The notes under the pieces were generated by a model. The model saw only the letters and a program-made list of their open reading frames with translations. It made no database searches and was not told the origin of the DNA. A DNA stretch of 64,000 bases from Paenibacillus sp. JQZ6Y-1 (GTDB taxonomy: Bacteria > Bacillota > Bacilli > Paenibacillales > Paenibacillaceae). Where the stretch lies: contig NZ_JBFDUZ010000001.1 of NCBI RefSeq assembly GCF_040719145.1, forward strand, positions 186,001 through 250,000, written 5' to 3'. The translations under genes and the position numbers were made by a program. Shown piece after piece: positions 43,338 to 53,496 of this stretch; the first letter of the stretch is position 1; every line of letters begins with the position of its first letter.

Positions 43338-45393
43338 ACCATCCGACGAACATCGCTTGATACGCTGGCTGCGACAGGATTGGCGCCAATATCATCCTGA
43401 GAATTTGCCGCTGCATACTCAGCTGATTACTCTGTTTTTGCTGATTGGGATATTACCAGCTATTTTGCTGGGAGTGATGGTCAATTATACTTCTGACCGA
43501 ATTATTGAGCGGCAGGTGACGGACAATACGCTGCAATTGATCGACAAGGTAAATCAGACGCTGGATACGTATATGGAGCATATGCAGAGCATTACGTATC
43601 TGATCAGCTTTGACTCTGGTGTAGTGAATTTTATGAATGCGACATCAAGTACAGATAGAAACAACAATATAAGCAACAACGCAGAAGATAACACACAAGG
43701 AAATACAAACAAATATGCACAACATGGGAACAAAACCGCCAACGAGAAGACCAATGAAACAATCAGCTCTCAAACTGCTGCTTCTACGGATGCGCGCGAT
43801 CTCGATGACGCCGATGATTCAGACCTCTCGTTATCCGGCACATCCGTATATCAGATACGCCAGTTTTTGCAGGGTTTTACTACGGTATATCCAGAAATCG
43901 CTGGCATTCTGATCGTGAATCGCAATGGGGAATATATTAGCAATGAGCTATACGCGCGCAATCCGCAGCAAAGCCTGACGCGGGAAGCGTGGTATCGTGA
44001 AGCGGTAGCGAACAAAGGGCTGTTTACTATTGTTGGTCATCCATCTGGGCGTAATGTGACCAGTCATACCAACTATCTAGACAGTGAGGTCATTTCCGTC
44101 GCCCGCGCGCTTTATGATCCGCATACCGGAAATATGCGCGGGGTGGTGCTGATTGATCTCAAGCTACGTGTGATCGCTCAGGCAGCCAAGGATGTACGGC
44201 TAGGCAAAACCGGTTATCTTATGGTCACAGATGGCAAAGGGCAGCCGATCTATTCGCCGAAAGGACCATTTGAGCAATCGGTTCCCGCTCGTCTTGCATC
44301 CTCATTGACCTCTGCTCAGCAGGATGTGTTTACAAGTGACATTCAAGGGCAACAGCTGCAATTTGTGTATACCACGTCCGATTATACCGGCTGGAAAACG
44401 GTCGGCGTATTCCGGTTCAGTGAGTCGGTGGCAGAGTCGCGTACAATTCGCTTTTATGTCGTCATTTTCCTGTTTATCGTCTGCTTTGCCGGGTTAACCG
44501 CTTCGTACGGATTGGCACGCTCCATCTCGCAGCCGATCCATCGCTTGTCCGCTCTGATGCAAAAGGCAGAAGCTGGCGATATGACTGCCCGCTATATGAG
44601 CAGCCGTCGTGATGAAGTGGGTATGCTAGGGCGCAGCTTTAACCGGATGATTATCGAGATTCGCAATTTGCTGCGGCTCAATCGCAGGCAGGAGCGGCAA
44701 AAGCGTGAAGCCGAATTGCGCAGTCTACAGGCGCATATTCGTCCGCATTTTCTGTACAACACACTCGATACGATTCAATGGATGGCACGGAAAAAGGGCG
44801 CCGAGGACATTTCGCAGTTGGTCGATTCCTTGTCCAAGCTGTTTCGCATTGGATTAAGCGGCGGTAGCGACATTATTACGCTACATGAGGAAGAGCAGCA
44901 TATTCGCAGTTATTTGCAAATTCAACAGACTCGTTATCGCGATCGTTTGCATTATACGCTGGATATTCCAGAATCACTGCAAGGTGTATATGTGATCAAG
45001 CTACTGCTACAGCCGCTAGTGGAAAATGCGATCTATCACGGCATTCGTGCTCGTCGCGGACCGGGCATGATCACGGTGCGTGCGGAGCAGCAGGAGGAGA
45101 TGCTGATCTATACCGTGACCGATGACGGAGCAGGCATTACCGAAGAACGGCTAGCCGAATTACAGCAACAGCTAGAGCATCCGCTGGATACGCTGGGCAG
45201 TCGTGGACCAGAGCCGAGTGGCAGCTATGGATTGCTGAATATTCAGGCGCGTATCCATCTGGCGTATGGAACACGCTATGGGTTGACCTTGCAGCGCGGA
45301 GAGCATGGGGGAGCGATTGTTACCGTCACTCAGCCGCTGTTGCGTCAATTTCCGCCACATACGATTCGTCAGGAGGAGGATGACAATGAGTGA
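43327..45393 (+). CDS. YesM-type sensor histidine kinase
   Basis: 688 residues from the ATG at 43327, overlapping the upstream stop, with GGGG 6 nt before. Membrane helix near 40-62, an extracellular Cache-like domain, a second helix near 378-400, HAMP near 402-455, His-kinase domain with His474 in RPHFLYNTLDTI, and an ATPase core (LVENAIYHG, DDGAGI, GSYGLLN). An Asn/Thr/Ser-rich low-complexity stretch of about 65 residues (about 104-168) interrupts the sensor. It is the partner of the next gene. Confidence 0.88.
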   Translation: MPNKPSDEHRLIRWLRQDWRQYHPENLPLHTQLITLFLLIGILPAILLGVMVNYTSDRIIERQVTDNTLQLIDKVNQTLDTYMEHMQSITYLISFDSGVVNFMNATSSTDRNNNISNNAEDNTQGNTNKYAQHGNKTANEKTNETISSQTAASTDARDLDDADDSDLSLSGTSVYQIRQFLQGFTTVYPEIAGILIVNRNGEYISNELYARNPQQSLTREAWYREAVANKGLFTIVGHPSGRNVTSHTNYLDSEVISVARALYDPHTGNMRGVVLIDLKLRVIAQAAKDVRLGKTGYLMVTDGKGQPIYSPKGPFEQSVPARLASSLTSAQQDVFTSDIQGQQLQFVYTTSDYTGWKTVGVFRFSESVAESRTIRFYVVIFLFIVCFAGLTASYGLARSISQPIHRLSALMQKAEAGDMTARYMSSRRDEVGMLGRSFNRMIIEIRNLLRLNRRQERQKREAELRSLQAHIRPHFLYNTLDTIQWMARKKGAEDISQLVDSLSKLFRIGLSGGSDIITLHEEEQHIRSYLQIQQTRYRDRLHYTLDIPESLQGVYVIKLLLQPLVENAIYHGIRARRGPGMITVRAEQQEEMLIYTVTDDGAGITEERLAELQQQLEHPLDTLGSRGPEPSGSYGLLNIQARIHLAYGTRYGLTLQRGEHGGAIVTVTQPLLRQFPPHTIRQEEDDNE

Positions 45394-46612
45394 ACAATTA
45401 CAGGTCATGATTGCCGACGATGAATATATTATTCGTGAGGGGATTCGGGAGTCGGTGGATTGGAAAGCGCTTGGTATGGTCGTCATCGCCGAGGCGGAGG
45501 ACGGGGAGGAAGCGTTAGAGCTGGCTTTGCAGGAAGAAATTCATATTTTACTGGTCGATATGAATATGCCGTTTATGGACGGGATTACGCTGATTCGTCG
45601 GATTCGCGAGCATCAGCCAGATTGCCGATTTGTGATTATTACGGGGCATGATGAATTTAGCTATGCGCAGGAAGCGATTCGGCTTGGCGTCAAAGATTAT
45701 ATTCTCAAGCCAGTGGACCCGGTGCATCTGCGCCGTGTGCTGGAGCAGATTGCGACCGAGCTGAATGGCGATTGGCAGCAGGAGCAATATTTGAAACAGG
45801 CGACTGACCAGATTCGGCGCAATATTCCGCTGCTGCGCGAGCAATTTTGTCTCGATTGGCTACAAGGACGTTTGCTAGATTCGGAGGTGCAGCACCAGCT
45901 GGAATTTCTGGATTTGCCGACGCAGCTGCCTGCTGCACTGCTGTTGGTACGCTGGTCAGGTCATGCAGAAGGGCGACCACCCTTGCAGGAATATGACCGT
46001 CAACTGCTGCTGTTTGCGATTGGCAATATTGCTGCTGAACTATTACACGATATTCCGCTGGTTGCCTGCCGTGATGCTTCCGGTATGATCATTCTCTGTC
46101 TGTGGCAGCTGCCGCAGCAGAATATCGGTGAGCGTATCATCGCTGCGGTGCGTGATTATATCGGGCTGCATATTCAGCTGCATATCCAACCTGTCGGTCA
46201 TGTGGACGAATCCGATTTGTCGCTGAATGCGCTGGCACCTGCCTATCGGTTTGCGAGACAGATGATGGAGGGGCAGCTTCAGCTGTCACCGCTGGTACGG
46301 CGAGCACGCAGTTATATTGCCGAGCATTATGCCGATCCACAGCTTACGCTAGAGGTACTAGCAGATCAGTTGCAGGTATCGTCGGCATATTTGAGCCGCA
46401 CGATGAAGCGCGAGCTGGGATATTCCTTTATCCATCTACTAGTACAGGTGCGCATTCAACGTGCAACGCAATTGCTGGCGGAGAGTGAAGGTACTATTTT
46501 GGAGGTGGCGGAGCAGGTGGGGTATGAATCGCAGCATTATTTCAGTACTGCTTTTAAAAAGGTGACAGGTGTATCGCCCAATCGCTATCGCCGTGAGAAG
46601 GTTCCGCATTGA
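45386..46612 (+). CDS. YesN-type response regulator, AraC output domain
   Basis: 408 residues. The ATG at 45386 has AGGAGG 9 nt upstream; an ATG two codons earlier is nearer to that site. The receiver domain has Asp58 in LLVDMNMPFMDG as the phosphorylation site and Lys in DYILKPVD. A linker of about 150 residues leads to an AraC helix-turn-helix pair in the last 100 residues. It would activate sugar-use genes that are not within this operon. Confidence 0.9.
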   Translation: MSEQLQVMIADDEYIIREGIRESVDWKALGMVVIAEAEDGEEALELALQEEIHILLVDMNMPFMDGITLIRRIREHQPDCRFVIITGHDEFSYAQEAIRLGVKDYILKPVDPVHLRRVLEQIATELNGDWQQEQYLKQATDQIRRNIPLLREQFCLDWLQGRLLDSEVQHQLEFLDLPTQLPAALLLVRWSGHAEGRPPLQEYDRQLLLFAIGNIAAELLHDIPLVACRDASGMIILCLWQLPQQNIGERIIAAVRDYIGLHIQLHIQPVGHVDESDLSLNALAPAYRFARQMMEGQLQLSPLVRRARSYIAEHYADPQLTLEVLADQLQVSSAYLSRTMKRELGYSFIHLLVQVRIQRATQLLAESEGTILEVAEQVGYESQHYFSTAFKKVTGVSPNRYRREKVPH

Positions 46613-47300
46613 TTGTCAGTTTTATGCTGATGGGGCATAGGGTTCGCTTTGATGAGAACGAACGATTGTATGTCGTAGCAGCTTGCCGTTAAGGAACAGC
46701 TATAGTATAGTGGAGCAGTGCTATCGTGCAATGAGCCAGTGTACGCATTGCCCATCGTGGTATGTTTCGTTGGTTGATGTGCGTGTACTGCCCTCGTTAT
46801 CGGATATAGCTTGCATGATCTATACTCGCTATACTGCTATACCGAATCATACGACTCGGATTGTACGCTCATCATGCCTCTATCGCATCCATGTATCGGT
46901 GGAGCAATACAAGCAGACACAAAACTGTAAAAAATAAATACCGCTGTTCCACCACACCACAATCTCATGACCAAGATACGGTTCAAAATCACCTGTATCT
47001 TCCAAATGATGGTCATGCAGACATGATCCATGTACAACAATGTGAATATCGAATATAACACCATAGACGCAACAACCGGAGGAGCCTGTCAACACAGGCT
47101 TCTTTTTGTCTTTTTTCGGATGATTGTCGTTTAAGGTTGATCTCTGACTGATGAATTCGCTATAGGGTGGTTATGGGTACTATATAGTAGTAGGGCTTGT
47201 TTTTACGCTGTTCTGCTTGCGATCACACGGTATAGGATCGGTTTTTATAGCCGATTTGATATAAATCTATATATAGAACATTCGGGGGGTGTGTCTAAGG
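46613..47300. other. Intergenic region before mrp operon
   Basis: 688 bp of low-complexity AT-rich sequence. The only clear element is the terminator at 47082-47107. Several short ORFs have no ribosome site. A promoter for the mrp operon should lie in the last 200 bp, but no convincing -35/-10 pair is seen. Confidence 0.45.
47082..47107 (+). terminator. Intrinsic terminator
   Basis: GAGCCTGT pairs with ACAGGCTTC around CAAC, followed by TTTTTG. It lies 470 bp after the YesN-type gene. Confidence 0.65.
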
Positions 47301-50231
47301 GTGTATGTGCTGCATGCTGCCATTCTGGCTCCATTTGTACTGGCTGCGCTGGTACCGCTGATTCGCAAATATGTAACATCTGTACATACCGGCTGGTTTG
47401 TGTTGATTTTGCCGGTGCTGCTGTTTACGCTGTTTCTTACTTACCTACCGGTAATCCGTTCCGCTGATACCGGTGTGATGACATTGCCGTGGATGCCATC
47501 GTTGGGCATCGATTTTGCGGTGTATTTGGACGGGCTGGGCTTGCTGTTTGCCCTGCTGATTACGGGAATCGGTGCGCTCGTCGTCCTGTATTCTATTTAC
47601 TATCTTGACCCAGAGCAGGAAGCGATTCACCGCTTCTATCTGTATTTGCTGTTGTTTATGGGTGCAATGCTGGGCATCGTATTGTCCGATAATATGATCG
47701 TTCTGTATACATTCTGGGAGCTGACGAGCATCTCGTCGTTCCTGCTGATTGCGTTCTGGTATGAGCGGGATCGGTCGCGGTATGGGGCGCTCAAGTCGAT
47801 GCTGATTACGGTATTGGGCGGATTCGCCATGCTTGCCGGATTCGTGCTGCTGCATGGCATGACAGGGACATGGAGCATTCGCGAAACGATTGCTGCGTTA
47901 TCGCAGATTCAGGATCATCCGCAATTTATGCTGGCGATGATTCTAGTGCTGCTTGGCGCTTTTACCAAGTCGGCGCAGTTTCCATTCCATATCTGGCTAC
48001 CAGATGCGATGGAGGCGCCTACGCCAGTTAGTGCCTATTTGCACTCGGCAACAATGGTCAAGGCGGGCATTTATCTGGTCGCACGCTTCAGCCCGATCTT
48101 CGCTGGTGAAGCGGAGTGGTTCTGGATCGTCTCGCTCGGCGGGATCATTACGATGTGCTATGGCTCGATTATGGCGGTACGTCAGAATGATCTCAAAGCA
48201 CTGCTTGCTTATTCCACCATCTCACAGCTTGGCTTGATCATGTCACTGTTCGGTGCAGGCTCGGCGGCTGTGCATCTCGGTTATGGCGAGGAATCGCTGC
48301 TGTATGCGGGCGCAACGACAGCTGCCATTTTCCATCTGATCAATCATGCGACCTTCAAGGGAGCCTTGTTTATGGTTGCTGGTATTGTCGATCATGAAAC
48401 GGGCACTCGTGATATGCGTAAGCTCGGCGGATTGATGAATCTGCTACCGATCACATTTACCATCTCTTGTATCGGGGCATTCTCGATGGCAGGCTTGCCG
48501 CCGTTTAACGGATTTCTGAGTAAGGAAATGTTTCTAGAAGCGATGGCGGAGTTGACACATGGCGACTTTTTCAGCTTGAGTACGTGGGGTATTCTATTCC
48601 CGATTCTGGCGTTCGTCGGCAGTGTGTTTACCTTTGTGTATTGCATGATCTTTGTATTCAAAACGTTCCGTGGTCCATATGAGCCGGAGCATTATGATAC
48701 GAAGCCGCATGAACCGTCGTGGGGCATGCTGTTGCCGCCGGCGATTCTAGCGCTGCTTGTGCTGGTATTCGGATTCGTACCGAATCTGCTGTCCTACAGC
48801 TTGATCGAACCAGCGATGCGGTCGGTGCTGCCAGGTCTTGTGCCTGCTAGTGGGCATTATGAGGTGCATATTTCGTTCTGGCACGGATTTACTCCAGCAC
48901 TGTGGATGACGGTTGGCATTATTGTACTGGGTACGATGCTGTATATTCTGCTGCCGCGTTGGGAGCGTATCTATCAATTCTATCCTGCCAAATTCACACT
49001 GACTCGCTTGTATGATGGCTTGCTGCATTATGGGGAAAATCTGTCGCGCGGCATCACGCTGCGTTATATGAGCGGCTCAGTGCATCATTATCTAGTGTAC
49101 ATTTTCACCTTTATTATTGTGCTGGTTGGATTCGGATTGTTCCGCGCGGATGGCATCTCGCTATCGCTGGATAACGCCGCACCGACAAGCATCTACGAGA
49201 TTATATTGATTCTTCTACTGGTCGGCTCGGCGGTTGCCGTTCCCTTTGCTCGTCAGCGTCTGACAGCGGTTATTATGACTGGTGCGGTCGGTTATCTGGT
49301 GACGCTATTCTTCGTCTTCTTCCGCGCACCTGATCTGGCGCTGACGCAGATGATTGTCGAGACGGTGTCGGTTGTGCTGTTCCTGCTCTGCTTTTACCAT
49401 ATGCCGGAGCTGCGACGCGAGGTGAGTACGAAGGTATCACGCTGGCTGAATGCGATTATCGCGATCGGGGTTGGCGTGATTATGACCTTCGTCTCGCTCG
49501 CAGCGAGCGGCAGCAGTAGCTTTGACAGTATTGCTAGTTATTTTGTGGAAAACAGTCATGATCTAGGTGGCGGCGACAATGTGGTCAACGTCATTCTGGT
49601 TGACTTCCGTGGCTTTGATACCTTTTTGGAGATTACCGTGCTGGGCATCGCTGCACTAGGAATCTTCTCGATGATTCAGCTGCAAATGAAAGTGCGCGAT
49701 ACCGGCGCACGCATTCTATATGTGAAGCCGAAGATCGAGCTAGCGCCGAGTGTGCCGATCGGTCGTACACGCAAGGAAACACGGACAATCTCGGAAAATA
49801 TGAATCTGTTCAAAAGTAATGACGTGATTCTCGCTACAGGCACGAAGGTGATCGTGTTTATCATTCTGACCTTCGCGTTATATCTGTTCTTCGCCGGGCA
49901 TAACAATCCGGGCGGTGGCTTTATTGGTGGTCTGATGGCTGCCGCAGCACTCGTATTGCTGGCGCTATCCTTCAATGTAGAGCTGGCGCGCCGAGTCGTG
50001 CCGATTGATTACCGTGATCTGATCGCAACCGGACTCGCAATTGCATATCTGACGGGCATGGGTTCGTTCCTATTCGGAATGCCCTTCCTCAGTCATACGT
50101 TTGCGTATGTGGAGCTTCCGTTCCTCGGTAAGACGGAGCTGGCGACGGCAATGATCTTCGATCTGGGTGTGTTCTTAACCGTCATTGGTGTGACGATGAC
50201 GATCATTTTACAAATAGGGGAGGACCGCTGA
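47301..50231 (+). CDS. mrpA: Mrp Na+/H+ antiporter, fused MrpA-MrpB subunit
   Basis: 976 residues from a GTG start with GGGGGGT about 10 nt upstream. MrpA has about 800 residues in B. subtilis. Here residues 1 to about 820 are MrpA (NuoL-like helices, TFWELTSISSFLLI, KSAQFPFHIWLPDAMEAPTPVSAYLHS), and about 825-976 match MrpB (ILATGTKVIVF, FFAGHNNPGGGFIGGL), joined without a stop. A separate mrpB is absent. Mrp complexes exchange cytoplasmic Na+ for H+ and aid alkaline and salt tolerance. The operon continues with mrpC-G. Confidence 0.9.
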   Translation: MYVLHAAILAPFVLAALVPLIRKYVTSVHTGWFVLILPVLLFTLFLTYLPVIRSADTGVMTLPWMPSLGIDFAVYLDGLGLLFALLITGIGALVVLYSIYYLDPEQEAIHRFYLYLLLFMGAMLGIVLSDNMIVLYTFWELTSISSFLLIAFWYERDRSRYGALKSMLITVLGGFAMLAGFVLLHGMTGTWSIRETIAALSQIQDHPQFMLAMILVLLGAFTKSAQFPFHIWLPDAMEAPTPVSAYLHSATMVKAGIYLVARFSPIFAGEAEWFWIVSLGGIITMCYGSIMAVRQNDLKALLAYSTISQLGLIMSLFGAGSAAVHLGYGEESLLYAGATTAAIFHLINHATFKGALFMVAGIVDHETGTRDMRKLGGLMNLLPITFTISCIGAFSMAGLPPFNGFLSKEMFLEAMAELTHGDFFSLSTWGILFPILAFVGSVFTFVYCMIFVFKTFRGPYEPEHYDTKPHEPSWGMLLPPAILALLVLVFGFVPNLLSYSLIEPAMRSVLPGLVPASGHYEVHISFWHGFTPALWMTVGIIVLGTMLYILLPRWERIYQFYPAKFTLTRLYDGLLHYGENLSRGITLRYMSGSVHHYLVYIFTFIIVLVGFGLFRADGISLSLDNAAPTSIYEIILILLLVGSAVAVPFARQRLTAVIMTGAVGYLVTLFFVFFRAPDLALTQMIVETVSVVLFLLCFYHMPELRREVSTKVSRWLNAIIAIGVGVIMTFVSLAASGSSSFDSIASYFVENSHDLGGGDNVVNVILVDFRGFDTFLEITVLGIAALGIFSMIQLQMKVRDTGARILYVKPKIELAPSVPIGRTRKETRTISENMNLFKSNDVILATGTKVIVFIILTFALYLFFAGHNNPGGGFIGGLMAAAALVLLALSFNVELARRVVPIDYRDLIATGLAIAYLTGMGSFLFGMPFLSHTFAYVELPFLGKTELATAMIFDLGVFLTVIGVTMTIILQIGEDR

Positions 50232-50232
50232 T

Positions 50233-50571
50233 ATGGAAATATGGATGTCGCTTGCCGTCGGCATATTGTTCGCTGTTGCCGTCTATCTCATTCTATCGCG
50301 CAGTCTACTGCGCATCATTCTGGGCGCTTCGATTCTGACGCACGGGGTACATCTACTGCTGCTTACCATGTCGCGGTTGAAAACAGGTGCCCCGCCGCTA
50401 TTGGGTGAAGAATCCGGCTCGTATGTTGATCCGCTGCCGCAGGCATTGATTCTGACCTCAATTGTCATCAATTTCGGCGTGACCGCCTTCTTTTTCGTAC
50501 TGGCGTACCGCTCGTACATCCGTCTGAAAACGGATGATATGGAGGAGGTGAAGCGCAAAGGTGGCCAATAA
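50233..50571 (+). CDS. mrpC: Mrp antiporter subunit C
   Basis: 112 residues with three membrane helices, NuoK-like. AGGGGAGG lies upstream and the ATG follows the mrpA stop by 1 nt. The sequence [17 protein letters not shown] is typical. It overlaps mrpD by 11 nt. Confidence 0.9.
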   Translation: MEIWMSLAVGILFAVAVYLILSRSLLRIILGASILTHGVHLLLLTMSRLKTGAPPLLGEESGSYVDPLPQALILTSIVINFGVTAFFFVLAYRSYIRLKTDDMEEVKRKGGQ

Positions 50572-52147
50572 TCTGCTTGTATTTCCACTACTGATTCCGT
50601 TGGTGACAGCAGTGCTGCAAGTGTTCGGACGCAATTCTATCCATTTTCAAAAGATCGCCGGAGCAGTCGCCGTGCTGCTGAATATCGGGATTGCCAGCTG
50701 GCTGATCGTTGATGTGCAGCACAACGGGATTCAACTGCTGCCGATGGGCGATTGGGCAGCACCCTATGGCATCGTGCTGGTTGCCGATATGTTCGCAGCG
50801 CTGCTTGTGTTGACTACCTCGATTCTGGGCGCCGTTTGTCTATTTTATGCGTTTGCTAGTATCGGGGAGGAGCGGGAAAAGCATCATTTTTATCCGTTTT
50901 TTCAATTTTTGCTGGCAGGGGTGTATGGGTCGTTTCTGACCGGAGATTTGTTCAACTTGTTTGTCTGTTTTGAAGTGATGCTGATCTCGTCGTATGCGTT
51001 GATCGTACTAGGTGGTACGAAGCGGCAATTGCGGGAGACGCTCAAATACATTTTGATCAACATTGTGTCATCATCGTTGTTCGTCGCGTCGCTTGCGTAT
51101 CTATATGCGGCAACAGGAACACTCAATATGGCGCATTTATCGCAGCGCATTGCCGAAGTGGGGCAAACGGGCATTATTAGCGTCATTGCGCTGTTGCTGT
51201 TAACGGTATTCAGTCTAAAAGCAGGATTGTTTCTCTTTTACTGGCTACCGGGACCGTATTCGTCGCCGCCGACTGTGGTATCGGCGATCTTCGCTGGATT
51301 GCTGACCAAGGTGGGATTGTATGCGATTATGCGTACCTTCACGCTCATCTTTTACCATGATCACGGGTTTGTGTATGATCTGATCGGCTGGCTCGGCATT
51401 GCCACAATGGTGCTAGGTGTGGTCGGAGCGGTTGCGTACCGTGAGATCAATCGCATTCTGGCGTATAACGTAATCGCTGGGGTTGGTCTAATCGCCTTCG
51501 GGCTGGCAACCGCCAATCGTGCAGGCATGGAGGGCGCGATCTTCTATATGCTGAACGATATGATCATCAAGGCGCTGCTATTCATGCTTGCTGGTGTGAT
51601 GATCGGTGCAGCCGGAACCGCGCGCTTGCAGCAGATGAGCGGTCTGATCAAGCGTATTCCGCTGACCGGCTGGATGTTCTTCATTACGGCATTGGCGTTA
51701 GCTGGTGTACCGCCGCTGAGTGGATTCGCGGGCAAGCTGCTGATCGTGCAGGGAGCGATGGAACGAGGCTGGTATACGATGACACTCATTAGTCTAGCAG
51801 CCAGTCTGGTCATGCTTTACTCAGTGATGCGCATCTTCATGCTCGGCTTCTGGGGCAAGGAGCGCAAGCTGGCGGATGAGCAGGATCATGTGCCGGAGGA
51901 TGTATATCAGGACTGGATTGCCGAAGCGGGGAATCCGAATTTGATGCCGGATGCGCAAGAGAATGTGCTAGAGCATCGCTGGGGCATGTTCAAGCCCGTG
52001 CTGCTTATGCGCTCGGCATCGGTGCTGTTCGTGCTCGTTATCGTGATCGGGCTAGGTGCAGGTTATATTCAGACGTATATTGCCGAGGCGGCAGGCGTGC
52101 TGATGGAGCCTTCTTTATATATTCAGGCTGTACTGGGGGGCGGTTGA
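50561..52147 (+). CDS. mrpD: Mrp antiporter subunit D
   Basis: 528 residues from a GTG start within the mrpC end; GGAGGAGGTG lies upstream. About fourteen membrane helices of the NuoM/N-like proton pump type, with [16 protein letters not shown] near 140 and [35 protein letters not shown] region near 220-255, carrying the conserved Glu and Lys of the proton path. Confidence 0.9.
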   Translation: MANNLLVFPLLIPLVTAVLQVFGRNSIHFQKIAGAVAVLLNIGIASWLIVDVQHNGIQLLPMGDWAAPYGIVLVADMFAALLVLTTSILGAVCLFYAFASIGEEREKHHFYPFFQFLLAGVYGSFLTGDLFNLFVCFEVMLISSYALIVLGGTKRQLRETLKYILINIVSSSLFVASLAYLYAATGTLNMAHLSQRIAEVGQTGIISVIALLLLTVFSLKAGLFLFYWLPGPYSSPPTVVSAIFAGLLTKVGLYAIMRTFTLIFYHDHGFVYDLIGWLGIATMVLGVVGAVAYREINRILAYNVIAGVGLIAFGLATANRAGMEGAIFYMLNDMIIKALLFMLAGVMIGAAGTARLQQMSGLIKRIPLTGWMFFITALALAGVPPLSGFAGKLLIVQGAMERGWYTMTLISLAASLVMLYSVMRIFMLGFWGKERKLADEQDHVPEDVYQDWIAEAGNPNLMPDAQENVLEHRWGMFKPVLLMRSASVLFVLVIVIGLGAGYIQTYIAEAAGVLMEPSLYIQAVLGGG

Positions 52148-52150
52148 GAG

Positions 52151-52627
52151 ATGGGATTTCAAATTGTACTCAATCTGCTGATTGCCTTTGTCTGGATGGC
52201 GCTGCATACGTCATGGGATACCCCCAGCTTCGTCATTGGGTATCTGATCGGTCTGCTAATGATCTTTGCTCTGCATCGCTTTTTCCCGCAGCCGTTTTAT
52301 GGACGGAAATTATGGGCGGTGGTGAAGCTGATTGTGCTGTTCTTTTCTGAGCTGATCAAATCCAGCTATGTCGTGCTGAAGCATATTGTCAGTCCAAAGC
52401 TGGACATTAACCCCGGCATTCTGACCTATGAAACGGATCTGACATCCGATTGGGAATTGACGCTGTTGTCGACGCTCGTCTCGCTTACGCCCGGCACGGT
52501 GCTGATCGAGGTATCCAAGGAGCAGCATCTCGCCTATATCCATGCGATTGATATTCGGGACGAAGAGAAGCTATCTAGCGATATTCGCAATACCTTTGAA
52601 AAAGCGATCAAGGAGGTGACCCGGTAA
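52151..52627 (+). CDS. mrpE: Mrp antiporter subunit E
   Basis: 158 residues with two to three N-terminal helices and a soluble C-terminal domain that carries the PGT(V)L-type motif (LTPGTVLIEV). It is needed for full complex activity in Bacillus. It follows mrpD by 3 nt, and its stop overlaps the mrpF start. Confidence 0.88.
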   Translation: MGFQIVLNLLIAFVWMALHTSWDTPSFVIGYLIGLLMIFALHRFFPQPFYGRKLWAVVKLIVLFFSELIKSSYVVLKHIVSPKLDINPGILTYETDLTSDWELTLLSTLVSLTPGTVLIEVSKEQHLAYIHAIDIRDEEKLSSDIRNTFEKAIKEVTR

Positions 52628-52947
52628 TGCCATTATTGCAAACTGCGCTATTGATTACGCTGATTCTGTTGTCGCTGGCGATTGCCGGGTGCATGTATCG
52701 GGTGCTCAAAGGACCGTCCATGACTGACCGCATTACCGCACTGGATACGATCGGAGTCAATCTGATCGCCATGATCGCAGTATTGTCGATGATGCTGGAT
52801 ACACAGGCATATCTGGAAGTAATGCTGCTAGTCGGGATTCTGGCATTTATCGGAACGGTGGCTTTTGCCAAATATATTGAACGTGGGGTGGTGATTGAGC
52901 ATGAATATGAAGATACAGACGAGCAGCCTGATTCAGACGATCGGTGA
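52627..52947 (+). CDS. mrpF: Mrp antiporter subunit F
   Basis: 106 residues, three membrane helices (RVLKGPSMTDRITALDTIGVNL region near 22-43). AAGGAGGTG lies upstream within mrpE. Its end overlaps mrpG by about 47 nt. Confidence 0.88.
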   Translation: MPLLQTALLITLILLSLAIAGCMYRVLKGPSMTDRITALDTIGVNLIAMIAVLSMMLDTQAYLEVMLLVGILAFIGTVAFAKYIERGVVIEHEYEDTDEQPDSDDR

Positions 52948-53314
52948 GCCAGTCATTGCGATCTTGATTGTGCTGGGCGCGGTATTGAGTGTACTAAGTG
53001 CATTTGGTATTATTCGTTTTCCTGATGTGTACCTGCGTGCCCATGCCGCGACCAAAAGTGCGACGCTGGGTGTCCTGTTTGTCCTGACAGGAGCATTCCT
53101 ATTCTTCTGGGTATACGATGGGTATCCAAGCATGCGCATTTTGCTGGCAATCGTATTCGTGTTCATCACCGCGCCGATTGCGGGTCATTTGAACGCGCGC
53201 GCTGCGTACCGAACCGGTGTACCGTTATGGAAGCTGGCAAAGGATGAATTGAAACCAGCTTTAAAGGAAAAGGGCATCGACCGCGAGCGTGCCGAGCGTG
53301 AAACGTTGAACTGA
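52901..53314 (+). CDS. mrpG: Mrp antiporter subunit G
   Basis: 137 residues from the ATG at 52901; GGGGTGGTG lies upstream. Alternative starts at 52895 or 52907 are possible. Three helices and the family motif FGIIRFPDVYLRAHAATKSATLGV near 32-55, with a charged C-terminal tail. It ends the operon. Confidence 0.88.
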   Translation: MNMKIQTSSLIQTIGEPVIAILIVLGAVLSVLSAFGIIRFPDVYLRAHAATKSATLGVLFVLTGAFLFFWVYDGYPSMRILLAIVFVFITAPIAGHLNARAAYRTGVPLWKLAKDELKPALKEKGIDRERAERETLN

Positions 53315-53496
53315 ATACGTACGGCTGGCGGCTTTTTGCAAGGTTGTTCCCTTGCGATCTACAACTTGCTTCATAGGACAATATGCCTTGGTGACAGGTT
53401 CTCGAAAAGAATAAGGATATGACATTTCTATCATGTAACTGGGTATATAATGTTGTATCATGTCTGTTACGAGAAACTGAATAGGAGTTGATGTCT

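Noticed and set aside
46683-47095. Several short ORFs on both strands before the mrp operon
   Set aside because: None has a ribosome site or protein-like composition; they overlap each other and end near a terminator.
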